A stretch of DNA of 7,097 nt from Candidatus Methanoplasma sp. (GCA_031256615.1 JAIRQG010000062.1:1-7097), one strand, 5' to 3'. Positions 1 through 6,399 are shown, numbered from the stretch's first letter. The notes: generated by a model not told the origin, from the letters alone. A program made the numbers and translations.

Positions 1-132
1 CGTTCCTCCGGGAGCTAGCTGAACTGCGGCAAATGCCGCCGCTATCACTGCCAGCGCAATCAATGCATACTTGACGGTCGAGCGCCTTTCTGATATCCTG
101 CTTCTCCGTCTGCTATTGGTTTGTGCCTTCAT
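1..132 (-). CDS. N-terminal fragment of a membrane-anchored or exported protein, unrecognised
   Basis: The minus-strand frame opens at an ATG at 132 and runs off the left edge after 44 codons. The first 22 residues are very basic (an Arg-rich stretch at residues 8-17) and lack an HTH or enzyme motif. Residues 23-40 are a run of Ala, Leu, Ile and Val with no charge, followed by Pro-Gly-Gly. This is the look of an N-in signal anchor or an uncleaved signal peptide, with the rest of the protein outside the cell or in the membrane. An in-frame GTG at 141 is an alternative start; an in-frame TAG at 163-165 closes the frame further upstream. No strong Shine-Dalgarno motif precedes the ATG, so a short-leader transcript is possible. 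I cannot name the family because the mature domain is outside the window. Confidence 0.6.
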   Translation of the reverse strand, partial: MKAQTNSRRRSRISERRSTVKYALIALAVIAAAFAAVQLAPGGT

Positions 133-189
133 TCTGCACACTCTTTTTGCGCGCTTATCTTTCTAAAAGGGAATCCTGTGTGAAACCTG

Positions 190-205
190 CCGCCAGAGCC
201 GGCGG
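190..205. repeat. Short GC inverted repeat, CCGCC/GGCGG with 6-base loop
   Basis: CCGCC at 190-194 pairs perfectly with GGCGG at 201-205 around AGAGCC; two further G-T wobble pairs could extend it outward. It lies 58 bases upstream of the left-edge start codon, so it could sit in that gene's 5' leader or be an operator. The stem is short, and chance occurrence is possible. Confidence 0.3.
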
Positions 206-231
206 TGTAATAACTGATCATTAAAAGCCTG

Positions 232-247
232 ACACATACAGATGTGT
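232..247. repeat. Inverted repeat ACACAT-ACAG-ATGTGT
   Basis: Two perfect 6-base arms are separated by four bases, giving a dyad typical in size for an HTH-protein operator or a small hairpin. It lies next to the minus-strand TTTTA element near 220-227, upstream of the left-edge membrane protein. No function can be read from the sequence alone. Confidence 0.35.
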
Positions 248-318
248 GACTCTCTGCAGCCTCAGATTCAGGTAAACAGAATATACCGCACGATCCTGTG
301 GGCGGGTGATCCTGACTT

Positions 319-330
319 CTGCTGCAGCAG
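319..330. repeat. 12-base perfect palindrome CTGCTGCAGCAG
   Basis: The 12 bases are identical on both strands. It could be a dimer-binding site or chance. It has no visible link to a start codon nearby. Confidence 0.3.
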
Positions 331-721
331 TATGTGCTCAAAGCAAAGAACGCATCCCTATCAAAAAATGATGTCTGACCGCCCCTTATCCTTTTCTCAA
401 CGCTGACCGCTCTGCTCTTCAATAGAGATATTCCCCTCTCCCCCGCAAACGTCTCACCTTCCGAGACACAGCTCTTCTTATCATATCCATAAATTGTGCA
501 ATAATATATCGTTAATCTGTATATTAAAATAACTGGCTACTGGCCTGTATCTGATTTTGCTTCGGCCGGCGTCTAAAATATCTAAAGTATATAGAAAGTT
601 CGCAGACCGAACTTTTAAGCACCATTCTTACGGATCCAGAACCGCCGTTGCCGAAAAAGGCGATGAGCAAGCTGATGATACTGACCGCATTGCTCTTAAG
701 CGTACATGTGAAAGAACTCCG

Positions 722-738
722 CTGTCCGGAAACGGCAG
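722..738 (-). terminator. Weak hairpin just after fumB, possible 3'-end element
   Basis: Arms 722-728 and 733-738 form six base pairs with one bulged base around a four-base loop, about 20 bases past the fumB stop. On the minus strand a T5 run follows only further on, at 654-658, so this is not a clean terminator. Archaeal termination depends mainly on T-rich tracts, which makes the T5 run as likely a site as the hairpin. Low certainty. Confidence 0.25.
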
Positions 739-758
739 ACAGATGCAACGGGAAGGCA

Positions 759-1325
759 TCAGATGTCTCTGACAAGTTTCGATCTTATGTTCTCATAAAG
801 ACTGCCGCCTTCTGTATCCATAGCTACGATGAGCGGCCCCATCCGTTCTGTCCTTAGTTTCCACATGGCCTCTGCCATGCCGAGGTCCGCCCACTCTGCG
901 CCTCGTATCTCGACAATGGATTCCGCAAGGGAGACCGCGGCCCCTCCGACCGCCGCGAGATATACGCATCCGACCTCGCGCATGGCGTCCCCAACCTCTT
1001 TCGACATCCCTCCCTTTCCGATTATTGCGCGGATCCCGAACCTTCTTATCATTTCCGGTTCCAGGGAATTCATCCTCGCGCTGGTGGTCGGGCCTGCCGC
1101 GATTGCCTTCCGGCCTCCGCCGCTGCTTACAATTATCGGGCCGCAGTGATACAGGACCGATCCTTCGATCTCTCCCGGGACCGGCCTTCCCTGACGGGAA
1201 TGCTCTATAGCCCTGATATGCATCTCATCCCTCCCTGTTATCATATCGCCGGAAAGGTACACCGTATCACCCAGCTTCAGGTTCCTGACGGTCTTCTCAT
1301 CAAGCGGAGTTCTCAGTTCCCTCAT
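759..1325 (-). CDS. fumB: Class I fumarate hydratase, beta subunit (C-terminal domain)
   Basis: This 188-residue protein is the beta subunit of a two-subunit iron-sulfur fumarase, which interconverts fumarate and L-malate in the cytoplasm. Family landmarks are clear: GPTTSARM at residues 78-85, GKGGM at 103-107 with the conserved Lys104, a Gly-Gly-Ala-Ala segment at 127-130, and the Trp-containing stretch at 145-156 followed by the conserved Asp-Thr-Glu-Gly-Gly near 170-174. The length fits the stand-alone beta subunit. The ATG at 1325 overlaps the fumA stop as ATGA, and a purine-rich AGGGGG precedes it, so translation is probably coupled. The frame is open further upstream but that part lies inside fumA and is not coding. 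L-tartrate dehydratase is a related alternative, but the housekeeping fumarase role is more likely. Confidence 0.93.
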   Translation of the reverse strand: MRELRTPLDEKTVRNLKLGDTVYLSGDMITGRDEMHIRAIEHSRQGRPVPGEIEGSVLYHCGPIIVSSGGGRKAIAAGPTTSARMNSLEPEMIRRFGIRAIIGKGGMSKEVGDAMREVGCVYLAAVGGAAVSLAESIVEIRGAEWADLGMAEAMWKLRTERMGPLIVAMDTEGGSLYENIRSKLVRDI

Positions 1326-2191
1326 AGATCGGCCCCCTGGCTGTATTCGATGCTTGTGTTTGTTATGCGCGCGGACGCCCTTCTTGTTGCCCAGCATCCT
1401 ATGCTGACCGCCACCGGAAGGCTTGCCGTATGGCAATACGCCGTTCTGATCTTCACTCCCAGGACTGTGGTGGACCCTCCCAGCCCCATGGGGCCCAGCC
1501 CGCTGCCGTTCAGCCGGACGAACAATTCTTCCTCGATGTTTTTCAGTACAGGGTCGCTGTTCTCCGAATCCAGCGGTGACATCAGCGCTTCCTTTGCCAT
1601 CGAGACGCACTCGTCCGCAGAACCTCCTATCCCTACCCCCACTATTCCTGGCGGGCACGGCCTTCCTCCCGCATCCAGCACCGAGTCGGTAATGAACTTT
1701 TTGACCCCTGCTAGCCCGTCCGAAGGATTCAGCATGGCCAGCCTCGTCATGTTCTCCGACCCCGCGCCTTTGATCAGGACCGATATCTCCAGAAAATCGT
1801 CATCCGTCGGGATGTAATGGATGGATGGCATCCCCTTTCCGAGATTGTTCCCGGGGTTCTCCCTGGTCAGAGGGTCCACGGTGTTCGGCCTCAGAGGTAT
1901 GGTCTCCGTTGCCGTCCTCACTCCTTTCATTATCTCGTTGCGGACCGAGGGGTCGAACCTCCCTTTCACATAGAAGGTGGGTATGCCGGTGTCTTGGCAC
2001 ATCGGACGGCCGAGGACCTCCGCTTTCTTCACGTTGTCCATTATCGCTCCGAGCTGCGTTCTCGCCAGCGGGTCCGCTTCCCAGCCGGCGGCGGCCTCCA
2101 GCGCCCAGCCTATGTCTGGCGGGAGCTTCGTATTGGCCGCTTTCAGAAGGTTGACGACTATCTGATCAACGGGTTCCGGGAGTTTTATCAT
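1322..2191 (-). CDS. fumA: Class I fumarate hydratase, alpha subunit ([4Fe-4S] domain)
   Basis: This 289-residue protein is the iron-sulfur subunit of the fumarase. Three Cys expected to hold the [4Fe-4S] cluster are visible in conserved settings: Cys65 in CQDTGI, Cys179 in CPPGIVGVGIGG and Cys266 in GCWATRRA. The Gly-rich GLGPMGLGG segment (231-239) is also typical. The fourth iron is expected to bind substrate, and such enzymes are oxygen-labile, in keeping with an anaerobe. I chose the ATG at 2191, not the in-frame ATG at 2251: family proteins usually begin shortly before the first helix (here PVDQIVVNLL), and AAGGT lies five bases upstream of this ATG. The longer form would add 20 residues. 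It is followed by fumB in a four-base overlap, so the subunits are made together. Confidence 0.92.
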   Translation of the reverse strand: MIKLPEPVDQIVVNLLKAANTKLPPDIGWALEAAAGWEADPLARTQLGAIMDNVKKAEVLGRPMCQDTGIPTFYVKGRFDPSVRNEIMKGVRTATETIPLRPNTVDPLTRENPGNNLGKGMPSIHYIPTDDDFLEISVLIKGAGSENMTRLAMLNPSDGLAGVKKFITDSVLDAGGRPCPPGIVGVGIGGSADECVSMAKEALMSPLDSENSDPVLKNIEEELFVRLNGSGLGPMGLGGSTTVLGVKIRTAYCHTASLPVAVSIGCWATRRASARITNTSIEYSQGADL

Positions 2192-2212
2192 GATACCTTC
2201 ATCGCCGTTCCC

Positions 2213-2220
2213 GATAAAAA
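2213..2220 (-). promoter_or_regulatory. Candidate TATA element for fumA (short-leader option)
   Basis: On the minus strand TTTTTATC lies about 22-29 bases upstream of the ATG at 2191, a spacing that would give an almost leaderless transcript. It competes with the element at 2291-2300, which would give a longer leader. Neither can be confirmed without mapped transcript ends. Confidence 0.3.
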
Positions 2221-2283
2221 GATACACCGGAGGAACAGCGGCATCTCTCATTAAACCCCGCTTTGCAGATCAAATTGAATCAT

Positions 2284-2314
2284 GTGTTCAGAAAAAAATA
2301 GAGGTTCCGAACAC
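2284..2314 (-). promoter_or_regulatory. Inverted repeat GTGTTC-N19-GAACAC around a TATA-like T-run
   Basis: GTGTTC at 2284-2289 and GAACAC at 2309-2314 are perfect complements. Between them the minus strand reads TATTTTTTTC (2291-2300), a plausible archaeal TATA element, about 100 bases upstream of the fumA ATG. A repeat straddling a TATA element is where a repressor or activator dimer could control promoter access. The 19-base spacing is about two helical turns. Chance is not excluded. Confidence 0.3.
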
Positions 2315-2324
2315 TGGGCGGCGA

Positions 2325-2388
2325 CAGCCGATCAACATCGCTGACGGCAGCGGGGCTGAATAACCTGCAGCTGCTCTGCCCGCTTTTT
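2325..2388 (+). ncRNA. Possible small structured RNA with terminator-like end
   Basis: On the plus strand a hairpin with seven pairs and one bulge (CAG, then CGAT-CAAC-ATCG, then CTG; 2325-2343) is followed by an AGCGGG/CCCGCT inverted repeat (2349-2354 and 2379-2384) ending directly in T5 (2384-2388). The loop of the second contains an 8-base palindrome GCAGCTGC (2367-2374). The pattern resembles the 3' end of a short transcript, but no plus-strand gene lies upstream. It could instead be structure in the fum leader read from the minus strand. It matches no RNA family I know. Confidence 0.2.
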
Positions 2389-2423
2389 CAAATCGCTACG
2401 CATTGCCCCATGACCATTCATAC

Positions 2424-2460
2424 CAAAAGCAGTAAAAACTCGATTATTTCATCCCGAAAA
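2424..2460 (-). terminator. Cluster of T-runs downstream of nmd3
   Basis: Read on the minus strand, T4 (2457-2460), T5 (2434-2438) and T4 (2424-2427) occur in close succession about 95-130 bases after the nmd3 stop. Archaeal RNA polymerase ends transcripts at T-rich tracts without needing a strong hairpin, so this is the likeliest end of the mcm-nmd3 operon. Confidence 0.35.
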
Positions 2461-2554
2461 TGCAACCCGGCAAAACACTATGCACTCCGGATATCAAAGA
2501 TTGCGTAATGGTGATGAAAGCGGCACAGGCCGGCGATCCTCCGGATTGACGCTT

Positions 2555-3583
2555 TCACGGAACATAGTAGAGGGCGTCGTCTATCTCGACCACATTCACG
2601 GTATCTTCTATTTCAGCATCGGTTGGGACGGTAAGGTCCACCGTCGAATAATTCGACGGGTTGAGCACCTGGGCCTCCTCTCCCGCTCTGCTCACCACCA
2701 CTGCCTCTCTCAGATCCGCCGACCTCGCATATACTTTGAAAAGGGGCACGTCCGATCTTTTGACCGACCTCTCCCTGAAGTTCATGATATCCATCACTTT
2801 GGCGCCGCTGCTTGATATCCTCATCAGTTTGAAGTACCGCCCTTCGAACTGTATCACATCGCCCACAAGGAAATCCGGAAGCCGCACGAGATATGTCACT
2901 CTGTACATCTCCTGGCCTTCCTCGGTCACCCCGGTAAGCTTGGCAGCCTCTTTCGTCTCGGCGCAGTATGTGTCGGAAATATCCTTTGCGGCGGCTTTCC
3001 CCAGCGATATTGATGATAAATAAATATCAACCCCGCCCTGAACCTCTTCCGCCTTGGTTATGAAAACATGCCTGTTGGAAAGCGACTGCGTATCGACAAG
3101 GTTCTCAACTCTCCTCAGCGCTTCCTGCATCACTCTCTTCGGGACATCTTTCGAGCCTGCCCTTATCTGCAGTATCGCCTCATAATAGTTCCCGAGCTGC
3201 CTTGAACATCTTTTGCACACGGTGTTCTTCAGCCTTACAAAGGTGGACGATGAGTCCTCCGCCGTGTATCCGTTGATCTCCAGCACTGAATCCACCACGA
3301 CGAGATGCGTATACGGCTCCTGTTCGACCGATGCCGTTTCCATGCTTACTGCCTTAGCTTCCTTGATGACGATGAGGGAATCCTTCGCCGCATCCTCGAT
3401 CGCTTCCTGGATGTTCTTTGCCACCCATGTCTCCCCGAACCCGATCTCTCCGCAGTTGGTGCAGATCTTCACGTCGACGTGGTGCGGAAGGGATGTCAGT
3501 TTTCTGCCGTCCAGGAAACATTCCGTGCAGAGACCGTTGATCGTGCGCTCGGTCTCGTTCCCGCACTTCACGCAGAAATTCAC
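2555..3583 (-). CDS. nmd3: NMD3-family ribosome maturation protein
   Basis: This 342-residue protein belongs to the NMD3 family. In eukaryotes NMD3 is the adaptor that binds the 60S subunit late in assembly for nuclear export; archaeal members have no nucleus to leave and are thought to act in large-subunit maturation or quality control. The N-terminal region shows four CxxC pairs: Cys4/Cys7, Cys19/Cys22, Cys41/Cys44 and Cys123/Cys126, which should bind zinc. The last is followed by GNYYEAILQIR (131-141), a family hallmark. The C-terminal half includes a beta-rich segment around 226-275 (for example GDVIQFEGRY) that resembles the SH3-like eIF5A-type domain. The nuclear shuttling tail of the eukaryotic proteins is absent, as expected. 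The ATG at 3583 overlaps the upstream DUF424 stop as ATGA, and GGTGAT sits immediately before it. Confidence 0.9.
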   Translation of the reverse strand: MNFCVKCGNETERTINGLCTECFLDGRKLTSLPHHVDVKICTNCGEIGFGETWVAKNIQEAIEDAAKDSLIVIKEAKAVSMETASVEQEPYTHLVVVDSVLEINGYTAEDSSSTFVRLKNTVCKRCSRQLGNYYEAILQIRAGSKDVPKRVMQEALRRVENLVDTQSLSNRHVFITKAEEVQGGVDIYLSSISLGKAAAKDISDTYCAETKEAAKLTGVTEEGQEMYRVTYLVRLPDFLVGDVIQFEGRYFKLMRISSSGAKVMDIMNFRERSVKRSDVPLFKVYARSADLREAVVVSRAGEEAQVLNPSNYSTVDLTVPTDAEIEDTVNVVEIDDALYYVP

Positions 3584-3873
3584 ATTATCACCATCTGAGC
3601 GTGCTTCACTTCTCCGATGACCATCACGCTCTGTTCGGAGATCAGCCCCTCTTTCACCGCCCTTTCCACCACGCGGTTGCCGACAAGGTTCATTATCGTG
3701 ACGGATTTCGTTCTTTCAACGAATGTGTCCTCATCCACCGGTTCTCCGCCGTAGAACACCTCGGACACCTTTATCTTCACGCCGTCGCCCCTGAATGTCA
3801 TCCCCAGGATCTCCTGGTCGCAGGCGGCCAGTATCCTGTCCTTCTCATGAACGTGGATCTTGCAGAGTATCAT
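3580..3873 (-). CDS. DUF424 family protein, function unknown
   Basis: This 97-residue protein matches the archaeal DUF424 family over its whole length. Recognisable family segments are the early ACDQEILGM (residues 17-25), the VFYGGEPVDEDTF block (39-51), the NLVGNRVVERAV helix (62-73) with GLISEQ after it, and a final GEVKHAQ (87-93). No signal peptide, membrane segment or obvious catalytic motif is present; it should be a small cytosolic protein. Its biochemical role is not known to me. Its start is well fixed: only one base separates it from the mcm stop, and a strong AAGGAGG lies seven bases or so upstream inside the end of mcm. Its stop overlaps the nmd3 start, so all three are probably translated from one message. 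The company of nmd3 hints at a role tied to ribosomes, which is inference only. Confidence 0.88.
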   Translation of the reverse strand: MILCKIHVHEKDRILAACDQEILGMTFRGDGVKIKVSEVFYGGEPVDEDTFVERTKSVTIMNLVGNRVVERAVKEGLISEQSVMVIGEVKHAQMVIM

Positions 3874-3874
3874 C

Positions 3875-5983
3875 TTATGCCTCCTTGTAGTAACCGTCGC
3901 GTGGGGAGTAAAGGGTTCCGCCCTCTTTAAGCATCTTCAGCCTTTTGCTGACCTGCATCTCCGACAGCCCGTCGCTGACGGAATGGGCGATGATCTCTTC
4001 CTCCGACAGCCCGTCGGAAGATCCGAATCTCTTGATTATATCAAGTATTATCGTCAGCTCGCTGCGGTCCTTCTTCGTGAAATCTTCCATTATGTTGCCG
4101 ATATCCCACTGCCCCCCGTCCGGGGCCAGTATCTTATCCAGATAATATTCCACCAGTTCCACGGCCCTCAGCGCATCCCTTTCTTCGACGATGCGGCTCA
4201 GCCTCATCCGCGCCGACGCCTCGGACAGCCTTACGTATGCTTCCAGCTGCCTCGCGGTTATCGGCACGGAATCATTCTCCCCTGCTCCCATGGCCCTTAT
4301 CTTCAGGTAGTTGTCCTCAATTGCTTTCATTGCTCCGTCGGTCATCACGGGCACGATGCGTTTCGAATAGGCGACATATTTTCTCAGTATATCCTGCTCG
4401 TATGTCGGCCTCACGTTCTGTGTGTCCTCCTTTATCTTCCTGACATCGACGCCGATGACGAGGGACGCATCTTCCCCGATCTGCCTGGCCTGACCTCTCC
4501 TGTGCACATTCAGGATGTGGGTGGTCAGTGCTCTGTCTGCTTCCGCATTCGGTTTGTCGGTAAGCACAAAGATAAGATCGAAACGGGACATCAGCGCAGG
4601 CGGGAGATCGATCTGCTTGGTTATCGACGTTCCCGCCATCTCGAATCTCCCGAACTTCGGGTTCGCCGCCGCAAGCATGGAACACCTGCACTGCAGGGTC
4701 GCCGTTATCCCGGCTTTTGCAACCGATATCCTCTGCGATTCCATCGCTTCATGAAGGGAAGAACGGTCCTGCACGGTCATTTTATCCAATTCATCAATGC
4801 ACGCCAGCCCTTTGTCCGCAAGTACCAGCGCCCCCGCCTCGAGCGTCCATCTCCCGTCCCCGAACTCGTCCTTGACGGCGGCGGCCGTCAGCCCCGCCGC
4901 GGATGCGGATTTCCCTGATGCGTATATGCCTCTGGGAGCAAGCGAGCTCATATATCTCAGGATCTGCGACTTCGCCACTCCAGGGTCTCCGACGAGAAGC
5001 ACGTGCATATCCCCTCTTATGACGGTGCCGTCGTCCATGGTCTTATTGCATCCTCCGAACAGCTGCAGTGCGATGGCGCTCTTGACCTCGGTCATACCGT
5101 GGATGGTGGGAGATATCGAAGCTACGATGTTGTCATAGAGCCTCGGGTCCCTGGACATCTCCAGGATCCGATGTTCGTCTTCCTCCGTTATCTGTATCTC
5201 GTCGTATTCGTGCTCCTCGAACTCTATCGACAGCACATCCATGAATATTTCGAAGATCGTTGTTTTGTCTCTGTCGTTCTTTTCCGAGGACCTTATTATC
5301 CCGTTTATCGTTATCCTGTTGCCGGCTGTGATGACTCCGGCGATATCGTCCTCGACGAATCCCGCTATCCTTTCTGGCTGGGCTCCGCCCCTCAGCCCCT
5401 CCGGGCTCTCCTGTATTTCGATCTTCTGAGTGTCCGCATATACGGATGCTTTCGCGTCAAGCTCGAACTGCGTCGCCTGTTTGTTGCAGCTGCCGTCCGG
5501 GTTCGAGCACATCAGAGGCATCCTCATCAGAACACCCCTCTGATTCTCCCATATCTCCGCCCCGCACCTGCTGCACCTGAAGAGTGCGCGGGTCATCCTC
5601 GGCCTGACTGTGGTGGCCTTTCTCGCGAGGCCTTCCACCGCAACAAGCTTTCCGAGGTGTTTTGCCCTGAGATGCCTTATTTCCACCTTCACATCCCTTG
5701 GGAGATTTGTTATCCTGAGATTCACGGCGTCGTCCTTGCCCCATGCCGGAGGGAGCGATGCTTTTGCGGCCTCCTTCCCTTTGCCCAGGCATCGGTCCGG
5801 ATTGTCCAAAAGGTACATTGCGAAATCCGTGTTGTATGCGTCGATGTCCTCGTACGGGATGTATATGCTCTTTTTTTCAGGATAGCTTGCCGCAATGTCG
5901 GCGAAAATGATGCGGTACTTGTCCTTGCTGAATATCTCTTCCCACGCCGCCCCTATCTCGCTGTCCTGAAAACTCACCGCCAT
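3875..5983 (-). CDS. mcm: MCM replicative DNA helicase
   Basis: This 702-residue protein is the replicative helicase, expected to form a hexamer that unwinds DNA 3' to 5' with ATP. The N-terminal domain carries a C4 zinc site (Cys137, Cys140, Cys159, Cys166) within an OB-type fold. The AAA+ core shows Walker A GDPGVAKS (332-339), Walker B CIDELDKM (395-402), sensor 1 Asn441 and the arginine-finger motif MSRFD with Arg467. A sensor 2 region with Arg578 follows (ITARQLEAYVR), and a winged-helix domain closes the protein from about 630 to 702. There is no intein and the length is normal. I chose the ATG at 5983: an in-frame ATG at 6055 would add 24 residues of poor composition overlapping the upstream gene, while GAGGAG lies ten bases before 5983. 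It is the second gene of the operon, four bases after the winged-helix gene. Confidence 0.96.
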   Translation of the reverse strand: MAVSFQDSEIGAAWEEIFSKDKYRIIFADIAASYPEKKSIYIPYEDIDAYNTDFAMYLLDNPDRCLGKGKEAAKASLPPAWGKDDAVNLRITNLPRDVKVEIRHLRAKHLGKLVAVEGLARKATTVRPRMTRALFRCSRCGAEIWENQRGVLMRMPLMCSNPDGSCNKQATQFELDAKASVYADTQKIEIQESPEGLRGGAQPERIAGFVEDDIAGVITAGNRITINGIIRSSEKNDRDKTTIFEIFMDVLSIEFEEHEYDEIQITEEDEHRILEMSRDPRLYDNIVASISPTIHGMTEVKSAIALQLFGGCNKTMDDGTVIRGDMHVLLVGDPGVAKSQILRYMSSLAPRGIYASGKSASAAGLTAAAVKDEFGDGRWTLEAGALVLADKGLACIDELDKMTVQDRSSLHEAMESQRISVAKAGITATLQCRCSMLAAANPKFGRFEMAGTSITKQIDLPPALMSRFDLIFVLTDKPNAEADRALTTHILNVHRRGQARQIGEDASLVIGVDVRKIKEDTQNVRPTYEQDILRKYVAYSKRIVPVMTDGAMKAIEDNYLKIRAMGAGENDSVPITARQLEAYVRLSEASARMRLSRIVEERDALRAVELVEYYLDKILAPDGGQWDIGNIMEDFTKKDRSELTIILDIIKRFGSSDGLSEEEIIAHSVSDGLSEMQVSKRLKMLKEGGTLYSPRDGYYKEA

Positions 5984-5987
5984 GTTA

Positions 5988-6230
5988 TTATTTCTCCTCG
6001 TCAGACCTGTTCTTCCGGCATTCCTCGTCAGCCCACCACAGCCATCCTCCGACATCCATGCTTATCTCGCCTTTGATCAGCCCCGCCTTCCTGAGCTTGG
6101 AGAGGGTCTTTGCGATATCATCCGGACATCTGTAATTGAACAGGTGATCCAGTCTGTCGCTTGCTTCTCTGGTTGTCAGCTTATCCTCTCCGAGAACTTC
6201 CCAAATAAGCGCTACAACATCATCGGGCAT
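5988..6230 (-). CDS. Small winged helix-turn-helix protein heading the mcm operon
   Basis: This 80-residue, mostly charged soluble protein looks like a lone winged helix-turn-helix domain. A first helix (about residues 3-13) leads into TTREASDRL (19-27), then a recognition-type helix with DIAKTLSKLRKAGLIKGE (38-55), and a short wing rich in aromatic residues (GGWLWW, 61-66). The tail is hydrophilic. Two Cys (35 and 71) do not form a metal-binding pattern. It ends four bases before mcm and its last codons carry the Shine-Dalgarno for mcm, so the two are certainly close partners in expression. It may repress or tune its own operon, or bind DNA or MCM at the origin; neither can be decided here. 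It is not a recognisable GINS subunit. The ATG at 6230 fits the TATA element at 6256-6263. Confidence 0.75.
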   Translation of the reverse strand: MPDDVVALIWEVLGEDKLTTREASDRLDHLFNYRCPDDIAKTLSKLRKAGLIKGEISMDVGGWLWWADEECRKNRSDEEK

Positions 6231-6255
6231 TGCAACATTCTATATTGTCGGGTAG

Positions 6256-6263
6256 AATAAATA
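6256..6263 (-). promoter_or_regulatory. TATA element of the winged-helix/mcm operon
   Basis: The minus strand reads TATTTATT at 6263-6256. With the usual spacing of about 26 bases, transcription would begin near 6234, a few bases before the ATG at 6230, giving a nearly leaderless message. No Shine-Dalgarno precedes this ATG, in agreement with that, whereas the two internal genes mcm and DUF424 have clear ones. Confidence 0.5.
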
Positions 6264-6367
6264 GACTGCACAGTAACTGAGGGGGTCCACAGGCGGCTTT
6301 GCTCAGGTACGGCTCATCGGATCTCCTTGCGGATTGCGAACATGATAACATAGTTCAGCAAAAGAAA

Positions 6368-6375
6368 TCATTAAA
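6368..6375 (+). promoter_or_regulatory. Possible TATA element for the mntA-like gene
   Basis: TCATTAAA on the plus strand lies about 25-32 bases upstream of the ATG at 6400, and no Shine-Dalgarno is visible before that ATG. A leaderless transcript is the simplest reading. The 136 bases between the two divergent genes (6264-6399) hold no gene. Confidence 0.25.
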
Positions 6376-6399
6376 CTGTGCGATCTCAATGTTGTAACG

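Larger units (their letters stand above)
133..758. other. Long noncoding stretch downstream of fumB and upstream of the left-edge gene
   Basis: I see no convincing gene in these 626 bases. The open frames here have no family resemblance and poor amino acid composition. What can be seen: a CCGCC/GGCGG hairpin (190-205), an ACACAT/ATGTGT inverted repeat (232-247), a 12-base perfect palindrome (319-330), an AT-rich block at about 478-535, a T5 run on the minus strand at 654-658, and a bulged hairpin at 722-738 just after fumB. On the minus strand, TTTTA-type motifs near 163-170 and 220-227 could serve as TATA elements for the left-edge gene. No tRNA-like T-arm was seen. Confidence 0.5.
2192..2554. 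other. Intergenic region between nmd3 and fumA
   Basis: No gene is supported in these 363 bases. On the minus strand it holds T-runs downstream of nmd3 and two candidate TATA elements for fumA, one inside an inverted repeat. On the plus strand it holds two successive hairpins, the second followed by T5, which could be the end of a small RNA. The 20-codon in-frame extension of fumA (2192-2251) is judged noncoding. Confidence 0.5.

Noticed and set aside
129..422. Minus-strand frame of 97 codons just upstream of the left-edge gene, ending in an ATGA overlap
   Set aside because: The overlap is attractive, but the translation has high Cys/Ser/Arg, no family resemblance, and covers both inverted repeats and the palindrome. 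I judge it noncoding but would not exclude it absolutely.
524..775. Minus-strand frame of 83 codons downstream of fumB
   Set aside because: It overlaps the end of fumB by 17 bases, is Ser- and Phe-rich without a pattern, and crosses AT-rich and hairpin sequence. It looks like chance.
1326..1658. 111-residue N-terminal extension of the fumarase beta subunit
   Set aside because: It is the out-of-frame reading of the end of fumA, which is clearly coding there; the beta subunit begins naturally at 1325.
2304..2320. GGTTCCGAAC resembling a tRNA T-arm
   Set aside because: No acceptor stem, D-arm or anticodon arm can be built around it; the symmetry is only a short local repeat.
3860..4918. Plus-strand open frame of 352 codons opposite mcm
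   Set aside because: It lies wholly antisense to the conserved AAA+ core and C-terminal domain of MCM. Its translation is rich in His, Arg, Gln and Pro, with no domain, as expected from a mirror frame of biased coding DNA.
5984..6055. 24-residue N-terminal extension of MCM from the ATG at 6055
   Set aside because: It overlaps the coding end of the winged-helix gene, has an odd Gly/Arg/Asn composition, and a better ribosome-binding site precedes the ATG at 5983.
5003..6076. Plus-strand open frame of 357 codons opposite the N-terminal half of mcm
   Set aside because: Same reasoning: it is antisense to well-conserved MCM sequence including the zinc site, has no start signal and no recognisable domain.
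6338..6356. GAAC...GTTC dyad in the divergent promoter region
   Set aside because: Only four outer bases pair and the inside does not match, so it is too weak to call an operator.
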